DNA of 64,000 nt from positions 124,001-188,000 of the forward strand of contig CALYDD020000289.1 of the NCBI GenBank assembly GCA_944472135.2, read 5' to 3'. The stretch is from Trichobilharzia regenti (taxonomy: Eukaryota > Platyhelminthes > Trematoda > Strigeidida > Schistosomatidae). Made by a program: the position numbers and the translations under genes. Positions 1 to 11,124 of the stretch are shown piece after piece (position 1 is the first letter of the stretch; every line of letters starts with the position of its first letter). The notes beneath the pieces are model-generated. The model did no database searches. It worked only from the letters and a program-made list of their open reading frames with translations, and had not been told where the DNA came from.

Positions 1-1217
1 ACTTTTCACCAATGTCCCACTCAAGGAAACGGTCTGCTTCATATGCAGATATATAGATGACAACCATCTCAATATTGGAATACCGGCGACATATTTGAAA
101 GAATTATTATTGAGATGCACTCTGAACGTCCAGTTCGCATTCAGCGTCACCATCTAGAGACAAAAGGATGGTATTGCAATGGGATCTCCTTGGGTCCACC
201 ACTATCAGAATGCTTCGTGGCAAGCCTCGAGACAGGTCTACTAAAGCCAAGCATTGACAGCTTACGACTGTATAAAAGACACATAGACGACATATTCATT
301 ATTTGTGACGACAACAATGACCCCACTCTACTGCTGAAGACATTTAACTGTTGCCATCCAGCAATAAAATTCACTCTTGAAATGGAAAACTAGTCAAAAA
401 TTCCGTTTCTTGATATGGAACTAACAAGAAGAACTGATTGGAGCTTAAGAAGATCAATCCACAGAAAACCTACGTGAATGGTCAACTAACAAGCTTCTAT
501 AGCTGGGCGCCCATTCAACAAAAGCGGAATTTAATTAAATCACTTGCCACCCGCATCCGACGCATCTGTAGTCCCGACGTTCTGGAAACAGAAATAGATA
601 TTCTAAGAGAAATCTTCATCCAAAATGGATACCCACTGAGATTCAACGACAAAAGTATGAAACCAATAATTCGGAGAAACGAAACTTTAATTGCGCCTAA
701 AAAGAAACTCTACATGAACTTGGATTTCAAGGGAGATTTAGCAAGCTATATTCTCAAGAGAAGGATCACATCATCTCTGAGAAGAACATTCTTTGCAGAG
801 ACGCTACGAATAGTGTTCTCCAGTCGCCCACTGATCTACAGAAGCCTCAAGGACAAGATCCTGCATCTGGCCAATTCTATGACCATATATCAGTTCACCT
901 GCTGCTGTGGAGCCAGGTACATCGGCCGTTCAACGCACATCCTGTCCAAGAGGATTCAAGAACACTATCCAGTATGGTTGCGAAACGGCAATAGTGGGGC
1001 AATAAGGAGTGCGATAATTGAACACCTGGTTAACACTGATCATTCCATTTCAACAAACGCCTCTTGCTTCAAAGTAATCTACAGAGTCAAGAATAACCTA
1101 TCAAAGGCAATACGGTTTCATCTACTTTGTATCGCTGAAGCTCTGGCCATTCACATAGAAAAGCCGGAGCTGTGCATACAAAAGAAGATTACTCAACCAC
1201 TTCTACTGTCATTGTAA
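1..1217 (+). pseudogene. Penelope-like element: RT C-terminal part plus GIY-YIG endonuclease, broken
   Basis: This is the 3' part of a Penelope-like retroelement polyprotein cut by the window edge. It starts with the TNVPL motif of the PLE reverse transcriptase, continues through a G-S-P-L-like segment (here GISLGPPL) and the catalytic HIDD (DD codons at 286-291), and then the SIHRKPT/FYSWAPIQQKRNLI region. A GIY-YIG nuclease follows, with a CCCGARYIGRST core near 890-936, ending at a TAA at 1215-1217. The reading frame changes near 137-150 and near 474, and there is an in-frame TAG at 391-393, so it cannot encode an intact enzyme. Family assignment rests on the fusion of an RT with a C-terminal GIY-YIG domain, which is diagnostic of PLEs. 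Schistosomes are known to carry such elements; the exact subfamily is not determined. Confidence 0.9.
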
Positions 1218-1660
1218 CAACTTTTTTGTTTTGATTTGATTTGAATTTTTTTTGATTTTGATGACTTAAGTTTGTTTCTTTGCACGTTCTTTAATTGCTT
1301 ATAATTCTTGTATTCATTTAGAACTCTTACATAATTTCGTTTTATCTACTTTGTTTCTATGTGCATCCTGAGTAAAACTCATTCATCAAACTACTCAAAT
1401 TATTACATAACTTGTTTTAACAACTGTTTGTGACAGCTCATCATCTTTGTTGCTACCCTAATTTCATTACACCTAATTTTCTTGACTTGTATTACCAATC
1501 TTCACCTGTTTAGTTAAAATAACCATAACCAATTGTAATTTTGTTCGACAAACTTAATGTACACATACATAAAAAATAACACATATATATTTGCGATTGT
1601 ACAGCTAAGTGGATGAATTCACCGAAAAGAGACTCTTCGCTGATCTACGTGTTTTGTTTT
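1218..1660 (+). repeat. Penelope-like 3' tail with hammerhead-like motif
   Basis: AT-rich untranslated tail following the PLE stop codon. The block around 1411-1460 matches the tail at 31684-31735. Near its end (1601-1650) lies CAGC, then a GAAA, the short hairpin AAGAGACTCTT and a C followed by GCTG, which can pair with the CAGC. This is the outline of a hammerhead ribozyme but the CUGANGA half is degenerate (CTAAGTGGATGA). Related motifs occur at 6001-6045, 10024-10068, 23111-23160 and 31765-31795. Confidence 0.6.
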
Positions 1661-1929
1661 CACTAATCAGACTCACAAGCTACAATGTAAAACTATCATA
1701 CGTCAACGAAATGACGGTCAGCATATTCGTCGATGTAGGCTAAATACACAAATTACGAAGAAATAACTAGCCGAGTTAGCGGCAATAAAAAAAAAGTAGC
1801 CCAACACAGTGTAATGACCAAACGTCAAATCTTCACCCAACTAGTTAAGGTAAACATGAGACACCTAGATCTACTAACAATAGCCTTTGCTGTGGCTAAA
1901 CATCCATGCAACTGAAATATGCTTCACTT

Positions 1930-2180
1930 CTCTATTGCGTTGGTAGTTCAGTGGTATAGTGCTCGCCAACCAAGCACGTAGTCCTCAGCCAACTCACTTA
2001 TAAAGCTCACCTGGCCGATAGTAAGACCCCTAAAGATGGGGAGGGGTTAGGCATGAGACTAGCAACCACATCCCGTTAAAAAAAAATAAACACAACTGCT
2101 GCTGATACTGGCAAAGCTCAAGCTTGAAGCTGTGTATTCCACTTAAAATGCGAAGAAGTACCAAAAAGATCTTTATCGCA
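1930..2180 (+). repeat. SINE-B copy, decayed
   Basis: The tRNA-like A box (TTGGTAGTTCAGTGGTATAG) is at 1940-1962. It is followed by the SINE-B body with GGCATGAGACTAGCAACC and the AGCTTGAAGC...TTCCACT tail. The B box is eroded. About 270 bases before it (1661-1929) show nothing recognisable. Confidence 0.75.
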
Positions 2181-2935
2181 TAAGCGTTGATGTAGTTACC
2201 ATGCCTGTAGAAAGAAAAAAACATTTCTCAGCAAGGCCTGATGAATATCACAAACAGATGTCATCCTGAACTATACAAATTTTATCTTCTATTTTCAGGT
2301 TTTCTGGCAAAACGAACGAGGAAAAACCGAATTTTATCATCAATCTTTTCTAATTAAATTTTCAGACAGAAAAGTTGGAAACAATCTTTTTTTTTCTAGC
2401 TGTACATTTAAAAAAAACTGTTCCCAATTTTAAAACATATCAAAATTTCGCTCATAAAATTTACCACTGGATTATCAATACTTTTCAGTCTAAATGAGAG
2501 TAACCCTTATTCGTCCTACTAGTTGTTGTCAATTTTGCAAGTATGTAGCTGAACAGAATACACAACAAGAGAAAATGTATTCAATGTGTAGTCAGTGAAC
2601 ATTTTACCTTTCTGTTTGTCGAGACTAAATACTTCAAGAATTTCGTATTCAATACAAAAAGATTATTAGTCCCGAAATGATGGATCAGTATAGCATAGAA
2701 GGGGAACATATAATTAAAAATCAGTACGTCGCCTACAGTACAAGAAAGATATAGTCCTTTTAAATAAGAATTGTTACGGAGTTGATAGCTGTCTGACCAC
2801 AAGATAGTAAAGCAACGTCTAGAATGTGTTGAATATGTGTCAATAACCTAGGGATCATCTACGTCTGTAATCTATTAAACAGTAGAAATCAGTTGCTACC
2901 AAGTGTACTGACGACTGCATTTATCTGAGTTGCTG
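2181..2935. other. No recognisable feature
   Basis: AT-rich sequence with only short chance open frames on both strands. No motif, repeat match within the window or splice-flanked coding segment was seen. Confidence 0.5.
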
Positions 2936-3780
2936 TACGCCTCCAAGGCTGTAGGAAATGAGAAGACAGGAATAGGTTGGGCCGATGAAAAGACTAAAGA
3001 AGATCAGGATTTCTCGAATGACCAATGTCTAATGTCACAAAGACTCGAAAAACTACAGGCAAAGAACAACAGGCTGATAGCGAAGACAGGACAGCATAGA
3101 TAAGAGGGCGGTGATGAAGATACCCACCAACCGACAACAACAAGCATCAATCATTATCAGCCGGGGAAATTTGAAAATGGTCAATTTCTCCACTTATCTA
3201 GGAAGCGCGGATGAGGATACCGAATGCAGCAAGGATCGGAAGACAAGGTAGACCTTTATCATTCTGAAATCACTGTGGAAATCTGCTGCACTCAGCACAA
3301 GGGATACGATTCGGATTTTCAACACCAGTGTCAAGTCACTTATTCCATTTGAGTCAGAGGCTTGTCGCATCATGAAAAGTATTTTTAACAGGCTTCATAC
3401 TTTTATTAACAGCTGCCTTCACTGGCTCCATATTGAAGATCATGTGGCCGGAAAGAATAAGCGAAAGGAAACAATAGGAACAAACCATCCAAGAACCTAC
3501 CACCCGATAAATATTACGAAGCTAATGGGGATAGATCAGACATACACTGAGGATGCCTTTGAGTGACATCAAGTGCCACATCTAGAGTGGAACCCAAATG
3601 GGAAGCGATGAATGCGACATCGTTCCGGGATGGAATGAAGGAGATTGCATGAGGAGAAAATGAGAGCCCATGGGCAATTGTAGAGCCGGCTAAAGAGGAC
3701 TGCAGAGAACAGGACGAACTGAAGATGTTTTGTTGAAGCCCTATGTTCCACTAGGAACCCGAGGGAATAATAATAATACA
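2936..3780 (+). pseudogene. RTE/SR2-like LINE 3' half, decayed
   Basis: A heavily mutated copy of the C-terminal part of an RTE-clade reverse transcriptase. In broken frames one can read the sequence around 'IFNTSVKSLIPF.SEA' (3315-3363), then 'RLHTFINSCL' (3391-3420), a segment equivalent to 'TWNP.GKR' near 3590-3610, and the end 'AL.STRN'. The 3' end is GAAGCCCTATGTTCCACTAG followed by AATAATAATA, the same tail as the other RTE copies here. Multiple stops make it non-functional. Confidence 0.8.
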
Positions 3781-3934
3781 AGTATGTCTGATAAAATCTC
3801 ATGGAATTCTTCTACGCTGTAAACTACTGCTGGAAAACCAGTAGGCTTACGACTGAACAAACTCCACCACTTCAGAGTGATCTCTTCGTGCACATAGCAT
3901 CTATTCATTCAACTAAAGCCAATACTAATTAACC

Positions 3935-4225
3935 ATAGGACGGGATTTCATAATGAACTGATATCGGTTACAGGACCACTGGAAAACAGGCTGGGATAGC
4001 TGTTTTGTCACCCTAGTTTGGGACTCTTAATCAGTACGCACGCATCACAGGGGTTCGGACCCAGGACCTTCTGACTACAAGGTGAGCTCGTAGATCACTA
4101 AGTCACGGGGACCCTATCGAAACTAGGACGAAACAGCTGCCTAGTACTCCTAGGTTTTCTAATGGGTCTCTAACGGATGTCAGCTGATGACGAAATCCTG
4201 TAAGCAATCAATCAAAATCCCTACA
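3935..4225. repeat. SINE-A fold-back copy with hammerhead-like motif
   Basis: A minus-strand SINE-A (tail 3940-3990, hammerhead-like segment 3990-4039, tRNA-like head 4045-4110) is joined at its 5' end to an inverted second copy of the hammerhead 3' half and tail (4115-4205, plus strand). The two tails are inverted repeats of about 80 bases with mismatches, so the unit folds back with the tRNA-like head in the loop. Same architecture as 54385-54685. The stretch 4226-4496 shows nothing recognisable. Confidence 0.75.
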
Positions 4226-4496
4226 AACCAATACTTGATAACCATATGACATTTGAGGATATATTAATGCTAATAGGCATGCTTCATTAAACTGTTATAA
4301 ATAGTGATGTCGAATTCCCGAGGTGTACAAAACTATACTACTATGGAATAAGATAAACGCACACACTTTCGATCGGTCTATACAACTTTCCAGAATGTTT
4401 GCATCAGATAAATGAAGTAATAATGATAATAAAAAATACACTCAATACAAGATATCTCAGCACATTCAACATTTCCTTAACCATCATTATTTTCGT

Positions 4497-4715
4497 TCGC
4501 GTTCCGATTGGAACATAGGGCTTCAAGATATGGGCTCTGGAATTTCAGCAGTGGTGATTGAGTCTCTAGCCTCACGACCAACATTTCTTCTTTTCTTGAC
4601 TTAATATCATCCAGTAAGCTAGGCGAGGTTTGGGAGTGCGTTAGTCGGGAGTCAAATTCATACCACTCATGCCACTAACAAGCGTTCTACCATAGAAGAA
4701 CGACTCAGATTTTGT
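4497..4715 (-). repeat. SINE-B copy
   Basis: Reads on the minus strand as tRNA-like head (A box near 4690, eroded B box near 4655), GGTAAAGAGG-equivalent body and an AAGCCCTATGTTCCAA tail (4512-4530). Diverged by perhaps a quarter from 43045-43280 by eye. Confidence 0.75.
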
Positions 4716-5130
4716 TAGCTAAGCATAGAATAATACAAGGAAAAGGAAAATACTATAAGCGTAATATTAAAACTAGGTTAAGGTAAATTTTTCTATAACC
4801 ATAAAAATCAAGTGATCTAAGATTTGTAGGGGATTAACAAAATGGGCGAAGTGTAATTCGATTAAATGCAATCATGTGGTTTTAGTAAAAATGAATTAGA
4901 AACAGAAGGAAAGATTGGTGGGTGGAAATGAATACGACTTCAATACCAGTAATTATAAAGTCACTTAGAAATTCCAGTTGAATCATCTAAAAGAAAAGGA
5001 GTTTAGAGAAGAGCGACTCTTTTCAGTGATAGTACTCTCAAGATATGCAATCGTGTATGTGTAGTAAACTATCTTAGCAACAATAATAATGTTTCCAAAG
5101 ATGTAACACTAGAACTATAGGTTTTAGATA
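4716..5130. other. No recognisable feature
   Basis: AT-rich intergenic sequence; nothing supported on either strand. Confidence 0.5.
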
Positions 5131-5640
5131 ACAACTGTGTAGTACTCCCCCAAAAAATCTCCCCCATTTTTATCAGCAATCAAACTGAGAACCAACTCCA
5201 GAAATACTAAGAAACCGCCTGCATCGATCATTGAAGAAAACACTCTTCAAGCCTGAGCTTCAATTCAGTTTCTCTACAAGCCTAATAATTTGTATCAGCG
5301 TGATGGATAAGCTACCACTACTGCATTCATCAATGTACATCAGTCAATTTATCTGCTCTTGTGGAGCTGAGTATGTCGAATTTACTCAGTGTTTGGTATC
5401 CATAAGTAACATTGAAAACTTGCTTTTATATAGGAGAAAAGAGACCCCTGCATACAGATCTATTCTGGAAAACCTGATCACTTATGGACACTGAGAGAAT
5501 CTGCCAACCAACTTAAAAGTCATCTAAAGAGTTCACGGAATTATTGCTAAAGAAGTACGAATACAAACTGAAGAAGTGATGACAATCCAAATGTCAAATC
5601 CTAAACTATGAATACAGAAGCTTGTTCAGTCACTGAACCA
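5131..5640 (+). pseudogene. Penelope-like GIY-YIG remnant
   Basis: Decayed C-terminal part of a PLE polyprotein. The frame at 5231-5494 contains 'QFICSCGAEYVEFTQ', which corresponds to the GIY-YIG core CCCGARYIGRST of the copy at 1-1217 with the YIG replaced by YVE. The downstream part continues in other frames with stops. Followed by a PLE-like tail. Not functional. Confidence 0.75.
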
Positions 5641-6050
5641 ACAGTGGACCCTATTTGCCTTAAGACTGGATGCATAATTTTTGTTAATCCTAATTTTTTA
5701 GTTTTTTTTAAAAAATTATATTATTTTTCTTTCCTCCCTCCCGCATCTATTATTACATTTCTACTCCTTGTGACAATGATCTTAACTTGTCTGTCTTTCA
5801 ATTTTAGCTGAGTTCTGCTCAACACCGTCAAATAAATTGCGTCATACAGTTTACTTATTTAATTTTTATAGTTTCCACTCGATTAACGTCTTCTGTATTA
5901 CGTAAACGTTATCTAAAACGTTGAATTCTAATACACACATCTCTTGAAAATATACCTTTTATTGCTAAGACAAATTACTGTGTATAGGCACAATTATACA
6001 ACTTGAGAATGACACGGCTGAAAAGAGTGACACTTCGCTGAACGCCTTTC
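5641..6050 (+). repeat. Penelope-like 3' tail
   Basis: AT-rich tail after the GIY-YIG remnant. It ends at 6001-6045 with GAATGACACGGCTGAAAAGAG and CTTCGCTGAAC, a decayed version of the hammerhead-like end seen at 1601-1650. Confidence 0.55.
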
Positions 6051-6124
6051 CTCTTAAAGTATAAAGCCAACAAAAGTGAGTTGAGGAATAACGAGACTGA
6101 TAAAAATGATTACGAGTACTTAAA

Positions 6125-6745
6125 CGTCGCTAGAGGAATAGAATTTGTTTTATAGATGGATCAATTTCAATTGAGAAAAATAGACTACCAATGTTATATC
6201 GATATATTTCATTACTGAAATAGAATTGAACGTTTAGGGTACATATCAACAGGAGTTCCTTCAAATATTCAATGGACATACCCTTTGAATTTATACTTGC
6301 ACATGCATAGCATATTGTTTCAGTTAGTGGGACGTTCGTAAACAATCATACCACATCTAGTGAGAACATGCTTTGATTAGAAACACTGACGTTTTCAATG
6401 AAATTGATAAAATCGAAGGAATCTTGGAGTGAATGGCAAGAAATCTGCCTTCTAACTGGTTCTAGTAGGTTTACTAGTTATCAGGAAGTGCGATGATAAC
6501 GTGAATTATTCATATCGAGAATAGGTCCAAGAGGCATATCTTTCTTGTGCACTTTTGGTAATCCATAAAGTTGGGGTGTATTTGAGACAGTGATTAGAAT
6601 GTTTTAGCGTCAATGAATGATTCAGTTTGCTCTTTGAATGTTCTTTTCATTGAACGGTCTTGTGAATTTGGACTTGTCGGATAGGATGGTCACCATTTGA
6701 ATTATGTAGTCTTCACAATTCATGACTACAATTCCCCTACCTATA
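6125..6745 (-). pseudogene. Penelope-like reverse transcriptase N-terminal/palm remnant
   Basis: On the minus strand this carries PLE RT motifs in order, with stops and frame changes: a segment equivalent to 'YGLPKVHKE.MPLRPI' (about 6575-6500), 'SFDFINFIENVSVSNQSMFSLDVV' spread over 6420-6350, and TNVPLTET followed by YLKELLLICTLNVQFYF (6345-6225), which matches the start of the copy at 1-1217. It stops before the GSPL region. It lies tail-to-tail with the plus-strand PLE at 5131-6050. Confidence 0.8.
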
Positions 6746-6879
6746 TTAGTCTACTAATGTTATAGTTCTAGCAGTTTTCCTCAGTTTAGGCGGAACCAGT
6801 GTCTTCTAACTGTTTAGGATCCTAAAGTCATTGTTTACTTCTACATGGTAAAGCACACTAATCATAAGAAGGCTGGCTT

Positions 6880-7425
6880 AGATTACTTTCAAGTCTGTGT
6901 GGAGGAGATCCACAGAACTCAGCGTGAAAAATAAGATCCAGATTTTCAACTTCAATGTGAAATCAGTGCTAATATACGGATGAGAGACTTGGGGCCTCGC
7001 CGCGTCACGAAGGGCACTTCGAACAAACTACACACCTTCATCAACAGCTGTCTTCGCCGAAGATCAGATGGACAGCCAGAAAACATCGGAAACAGGGAGG
7101 GATCCCTGGTAATGAGCGAACCAACAGGAATGTGTGCAGGAAGAAATGGAGGTAGGTGGGTTGGCCATACACTGAGAAAACAAACCATCAAGTGACATCA
7201 CACGCGAGACCATCACTCGAGTGGAACCCGAATGGGAGTTGGTCCTCAGTGCGAGGGTGACATGAAAGAGGTCATATGAAGAGGAGATGAAAGCATGTGA
7301 ACAGATATGGAGGCAAGTGGAAACGTTGACAGAGAACCGAACGCAATGGCGACATGCGGCTGAAGCCCTATGCACCTCTACGAACTAGGGGAAGCAACAA
7401 TAATAATAATATAATGAAAAGGCTA
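6880..7425 (+). pseudogene. RTE/SR2-like LINE 3' half
   Basis: C-terminal RTE reverse-transcriptase region: 'KIQIFNFNVKSVLIYG.ETW' at 6925-6985, 'NKLHTFINSCLRR' at 7022-7060, 'WVGHTLRKQ' at 7157-7185, 'ITRETITRVEPEWELVLSARVT' equivalents at 7198-7262, then the end 'AEALCTSTN'. The tail is GAAGCCCTATG... with ATAATAATAAT. It has frame changes and stops. Less diverged than the copy at 2936-3780. Confidence 0.85.
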
Positions 7426-7789
7426 TTGACCTACAGAATCAGAATAGGCTGCTACAATTCACATGTCTCCTTCTGCATAATTAAATGAAGATAAGGTCTA
7501 AACTGATGTTGAATACTCTGCAAAGAATGAAACTATCAGATAATAGACTGAGGCTTTAAGGCCTAAGTGTCGTATTTGTATTTTCCTCTGACTTCACTTC
7601 TGTAACTGCTGTATAGGAAATACGCATTAAACCAGATTAACTAACAGGTCAACATAGACTGTGTATAAAAGTGTATCAATCCGCATTGTGACAATTAAGA
7701 GAATTGCAACTGAAATCAAGGGAAGAGAGACAAAAATATCACTGAAATAGACCAAACATAGATATGACTGTGAGAATGATTAAACGGAA
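7426..7789. other. No recognisable feature
   Basis: AT-rich; nothing supported. Confidence 0.45.
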
Positions 7790-8150
7790 ATTAGTGGACA
7801 TCTTCACACCATCTCTGGTGTCGATTCGATATCCGGATACCCTTTCTTTATACCTACGAGATGTGGGTATCGAAAGTAAATGCCCTGAAGGGGATTGGTG
7901 TCTCTGAACACAAGCGTTTACCTTCTATCTCCTTCATTTTGTTTCAGTTTGGTTTGCATTATGGAGGTTAGGAGTAGACTGTTGGATAATGGAGAGCAAG
8001 CCAATCGATAAGGTTGTGAAGTTGCACAGATTGTGATGGTCAGTATAGATGTTGTGCATGCCGAGTCATCCCCTTCTTCGTCGAACAATGTTAGCTGATA
8101 CTGCCTAAGGTTGGAAAAGTTAGAGGTAGTCAAATCAAACCCTAAGATCG
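7790..8150 (+). pseudogene. LINE-E fragment
   Basis: Decayed copy of the LINE-E 3' coding region. AATCGATAAGGTTGTGAAG (8003-8021), the 'CGAGTCATCCCCTTCTTCG' segment (8061-8079) and 'AATGTTAGCTGATA' (8087-8100) match the corresponding parts of 36890-37020 and 47535-47660. Confidence 0.75.
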
Positions 8151-8154
8151 CCTA

Positions 8155-8290
8155 GTTTACTAGCTCGCTAGTGTTCTAGCCGGTCCTAAGCCTGAGAAAA
8201 GAGGGAGGTTTGGGCCTGCGAACCTATCCCGGAAAATCAGTCCACTGACTACAGAAACTTCAAAGCACAGCAAAAGCTTTAAAAACAAAC
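8155..8290 (+). repeat. SINE-B 3' fragment
   Basis: Body of SINE-B without its tRNA-like head: AGAGGGAGGTTTGGGCCTG near 8200 and GAAACTTCAAAGC near 8262, then broken into the adjoining RTE copy. Confidence 0.55.
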
Positions 8291-8690
8291 TTATTCTTCA
8301 TTGGAATCGAAGAGACGAAATGACACAGGCTGGTGAAAGCTTTCGGGAAACCAATCAGCCGACGTGCCTTCTCTCGATGAAAGCAAGAATAGGAATTGGG
8401 GCGTGGAATGTACATACAGTGTACGAGGCTTGGACGGTTGCCTAGGTTGCCAGAGAAATGAGAAGATGCGTCATAGAAGTGATCGAAATCTGCGAGAGTA
8501 GGTGGAATGGATGTGGACTGAAGAAACTGTCAACTGGAAATCATCAATCTACTCCGGTCACCAAGACGAAAACTGCGAGCACACTGAGGGAGTGGCTATC
8601 ACATTGTCACCAACAGTATCCAAAGGTTTTATGCAGCCCTATGTTCCACTCAAAATCCAAGGGAATGATGATAATAAATCATATCCTGGC
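8291..8690 (+). pseudogene. Internally deleted RTE/SR2-like element: APE endonuclease start fused to LINE 3' tail
   Basis: Contains the N-terminus of an RTE apurinic-like endonuclease: 'IGAWNVHTVYEAW' at 8395-8433, 'RRCVIEVIEICESRWNGCG' near 8460-8517 and 'SIYSGHQDENCEHTEGVA' at 8548-8600. RTE relatives have 'IGTWNVRTM' and 'YSGHEEENAPHTQGVA'. Right after that, at about 8625, the sequence jumps to the family's extreme 3' end (GCAGCCCTATGTTCCACTC, then AATGATGATAATAA). The rest of the endonuclease and the whole RT are missing. The join lies in a long open frame (8458-8793). This is either a deletion remnant or a short non-autonomous derivative. Confidence 0.75.
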
Positions 8691-8719
8691 ATCAATCCGT
8701 AAAGTCTTAGACTGTTTAT

Positions 8720-8860
8720 TTGCGCCATATGGGGTAACTAGAAACCAATGGATGGACAGTGTTGGTGATATGGCTCGAAATGGTTCCCAATAGCACAGAT
8801 GCCTTCACTCTCAGGGAACTTCTATATCCATTAAACTCAGTGAATATTTCCGGAATCTGG
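8720..8860 (+). repeat. LINE-E 3' fragment
   Basis: AACCAATGGATGGACAGTGT and GGTGATATGGCTC (8745-8775) match the LINE-E segment just before its tail (for example 17720-17760). Confidence 0.65.
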
Positions 8861-9204
8861 GGAACAATAAGGAGAGAATGCATCTGAGATTTGGTAACAA
8901 TGTTCACTTCTATGATCAAGGTTTTTAGCATATCCTGAACTCCACCCAGACAATCTCTACCTGCGAATGTACCTCAAATCAAAAGTAAATGACTTATTTG
9001 ATTGATGGCGTATTTATCTGGGACACAACTACCTCCCTTTCAGCCTAATTCTGATTCAGCTACAACTGATTGTCAATGAAAGCCATAGTTGGGAATCTGT
9101 AGCAAATCTCATATTCACTGTCATCACAACTACTCGATAAGTATGTCCTCTTTAATCGACATTCTATGCCTGAGCCCAATGTTACTCGCCATATGGCTTG
9201 ACAA

Positions 9205-9470
9205 CGCGTACTGGTGAGCTACGCTACTTTTGATAAAAATCCTCTAGACTTTTAATATCTCTTATATTCAGCATATACGTCTCACAGCCGTAAAGGAGGG
9301 CCAAACGAAGTGCTCTCCAATATACACCTTTGGATACGTAGTGGGATGTCACGCCTGCACCTAGGTTGGCACAATTTGAAATTGGAAAATAAGCGATTGA
9401 TATTTCTGTTGAGGTTTTATTAGCAATCACCTCTCACACAAATGAAGTAGTCAAAGCACTCAACCATTTC
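9205..9470 (-). pseudogene. LINE-E reverse transcriptase C-terminal remnant
   Basis: The minus frame 9224-9430 includes 'ALRLALLYGCETYMLNI', equivalent to the 'VR..LLYSCETWPLRVE' motif of the LINE-E copies at 17140 and 19190, preceded by a 'VTSHYVSKGVYW' segment. Only about 260 bases survive. Confidence 0.7.
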
Positions 9471-10020
9471 ATTACAATTTTGTAGACCAGGAGTTACTCC
9501 AGCTGTGTCGTTCTATATTTGACAGAGGGGAACCAACTACCGCAAATACTCCGATTTTCCCTTTAAGTGTTCACAGAACACTTCATTTATTCAACGTCTC
9601 CATTTTTTAAAAATAAACCTATACGGTCTGCAGGCTCCTAATAAATTTCTTGATAGCAGGCCTTTTATTGTGATCAGAGTCACATCTATTAATATATATG
9701 CAATAATTGGTAACGATGGCTTTAGGTATTCATGGCGGACATCACTGGTCCTTCACTTCAGACAACTCTATATACGACTTTGAACAAATGCATGAATCCA
9801 AGCGGTGTGATCGAATTTATAGACACCACATCCAAAGCCAGACATTATTTGGAATTTGTAATGAATTTATAATATTATCTTACCTAATTCTTCTGACATT
9901 CAGCTTATTTTATGTTGATGCGATTCAGCTGTAATCTATCAATATTATTGATTCGATGTTATTTAAACATTAATGTCGTTCTTAACACCAATTCATTCTT
10001 TCATTACAATGTATTAATAA
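9471..10020. other. No recognisable feature
   Basis: AT-rich sequence leading into the motif at 10024-10068; the last 100 bases could be Penelope-like tail, but this is not demonstrable. Confidence 0.4.
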
Positions 10021-10023
10021 CTG

Positions 10024-10068
10024 TAGAGCCTGATGATGAATTTATCGAAAAGAGTACTCTTTGTTCAG
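10024..10068 (+). ncRNA. Hammerhead-like motif in a solo Penelope-like tail
   Basis: Contains CTGATGA (10030-10036) and GAAA (10047-10050), a hairpin AAGA-GTAC-TCTT (10050-10061) where stem III would be, then T and GTTC, which can pair with the GAGC at 10026-10029 as stem I. Stem II is poor: TGAATTTATC closes properly only if the core GA also pairs (GATG with TATC). It may be a degenerate or variant hammerhead. No PLE coding sequence is attached. Confidence 0.4.
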
Positions 10069-10904
10069 TATCCAAACATTATTACATCTTCCGGTCGACA
10101 GAACCAAAAGCCACTTTCAGAGGAAGATACATGTGAATTGTTGGACACCGTTGAATAGACATGAGTTCCAAAAGCTGTCGAAGAATGAAGATTTGATCAA
10201 TACGCTTTATTTCCGGCTTGAAGCAATCCCGGTTTTCTATAGTTTGTTTATAATACTTACATTTCGTATCCCTACGGAGCTTAGATACCATATTACTCAG
10301 TCAGACTCATACCCTTGTGATTCTTTTCCTTCAAAACTGCCATGACCCGCTACCTACACTAGTCAGGTAGAAAACTGAAAGATTCCCATAGAATAACTAG
10401 TACATTAACTGTTTTAATCAATAATATAATACTCGCTTCTGTAGACATCACTATGTCAATTTATTTCGTAAAGTAATTAAAGTTTCGTTGCTCTCATAGA
10501 TCACTTATCATAGCTTTCTTTGTAAGGTGCCGTTTCACCATGAAGATTAGATAACCTCGATGAATATAAGATTGCTCTAGCCTTTACTAACCCCATTTAT
10601 TTAGAGCCTGTTGAGAAAACGTTTAGTCACTTTACTTTACATAGCTTGCTCTACTTATTTTTGTGACCAACTAGGAACTGGTATTTTCATCACAAAAACC
10701 TGAGAAATCGGTTCGCACTCACATCAGTCAGAAGATAGTTACGCTTATCTCAATATGTCCACTCAAACATTCTCAGAAAGGCCAAATAACGGATTTCTAA
10801 TGGTCAATCAATATCAGTGTCAATGAACAAATACCACATTTCAAGTTACACCACGAATTGATATCATTTAGAGAGATATTGGAATCTATGGTTTCGTACT
10901 ATTT
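10069..10904. other. No recognisable feature
   Basis: AT-rich downstream intergenic sequence. Short open frames on both strands have no recognisable similarity. Confidence 0.5.
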
Positions 10905-11035
10905 TAAGACTCTTCAGCGATACTCACCCACCGACCCATTTGGAGATCGAGTCTGGAACCTTCACTTCTTTACAAGGCGTGCTCTCCTTGGCTATTATTC
11001 AACCACCACGGAGAAAATTCAATAGCTTGTAAATT
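10905..11035 (-). repeat. tRNA-like SINE head fragment
   Basis: ACCGACCCATTTGGAGATCGAGTCTGGAACC region (10931-10962) reads on the minus strand as an eroded B box and neighbouring head, with an AGGCGTGCTC-type anticodon arm and eroded A box. No body is attached. Confidence 0.4.
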
Positions 11036-11124
11036 CCAACTTCTGACAATTTACATCACCACCGCCAGTCAACGTTAATCTAAGAGCATCTAACCTCAGG
11101 AGAAAAATAAATAAAACCATCAAA

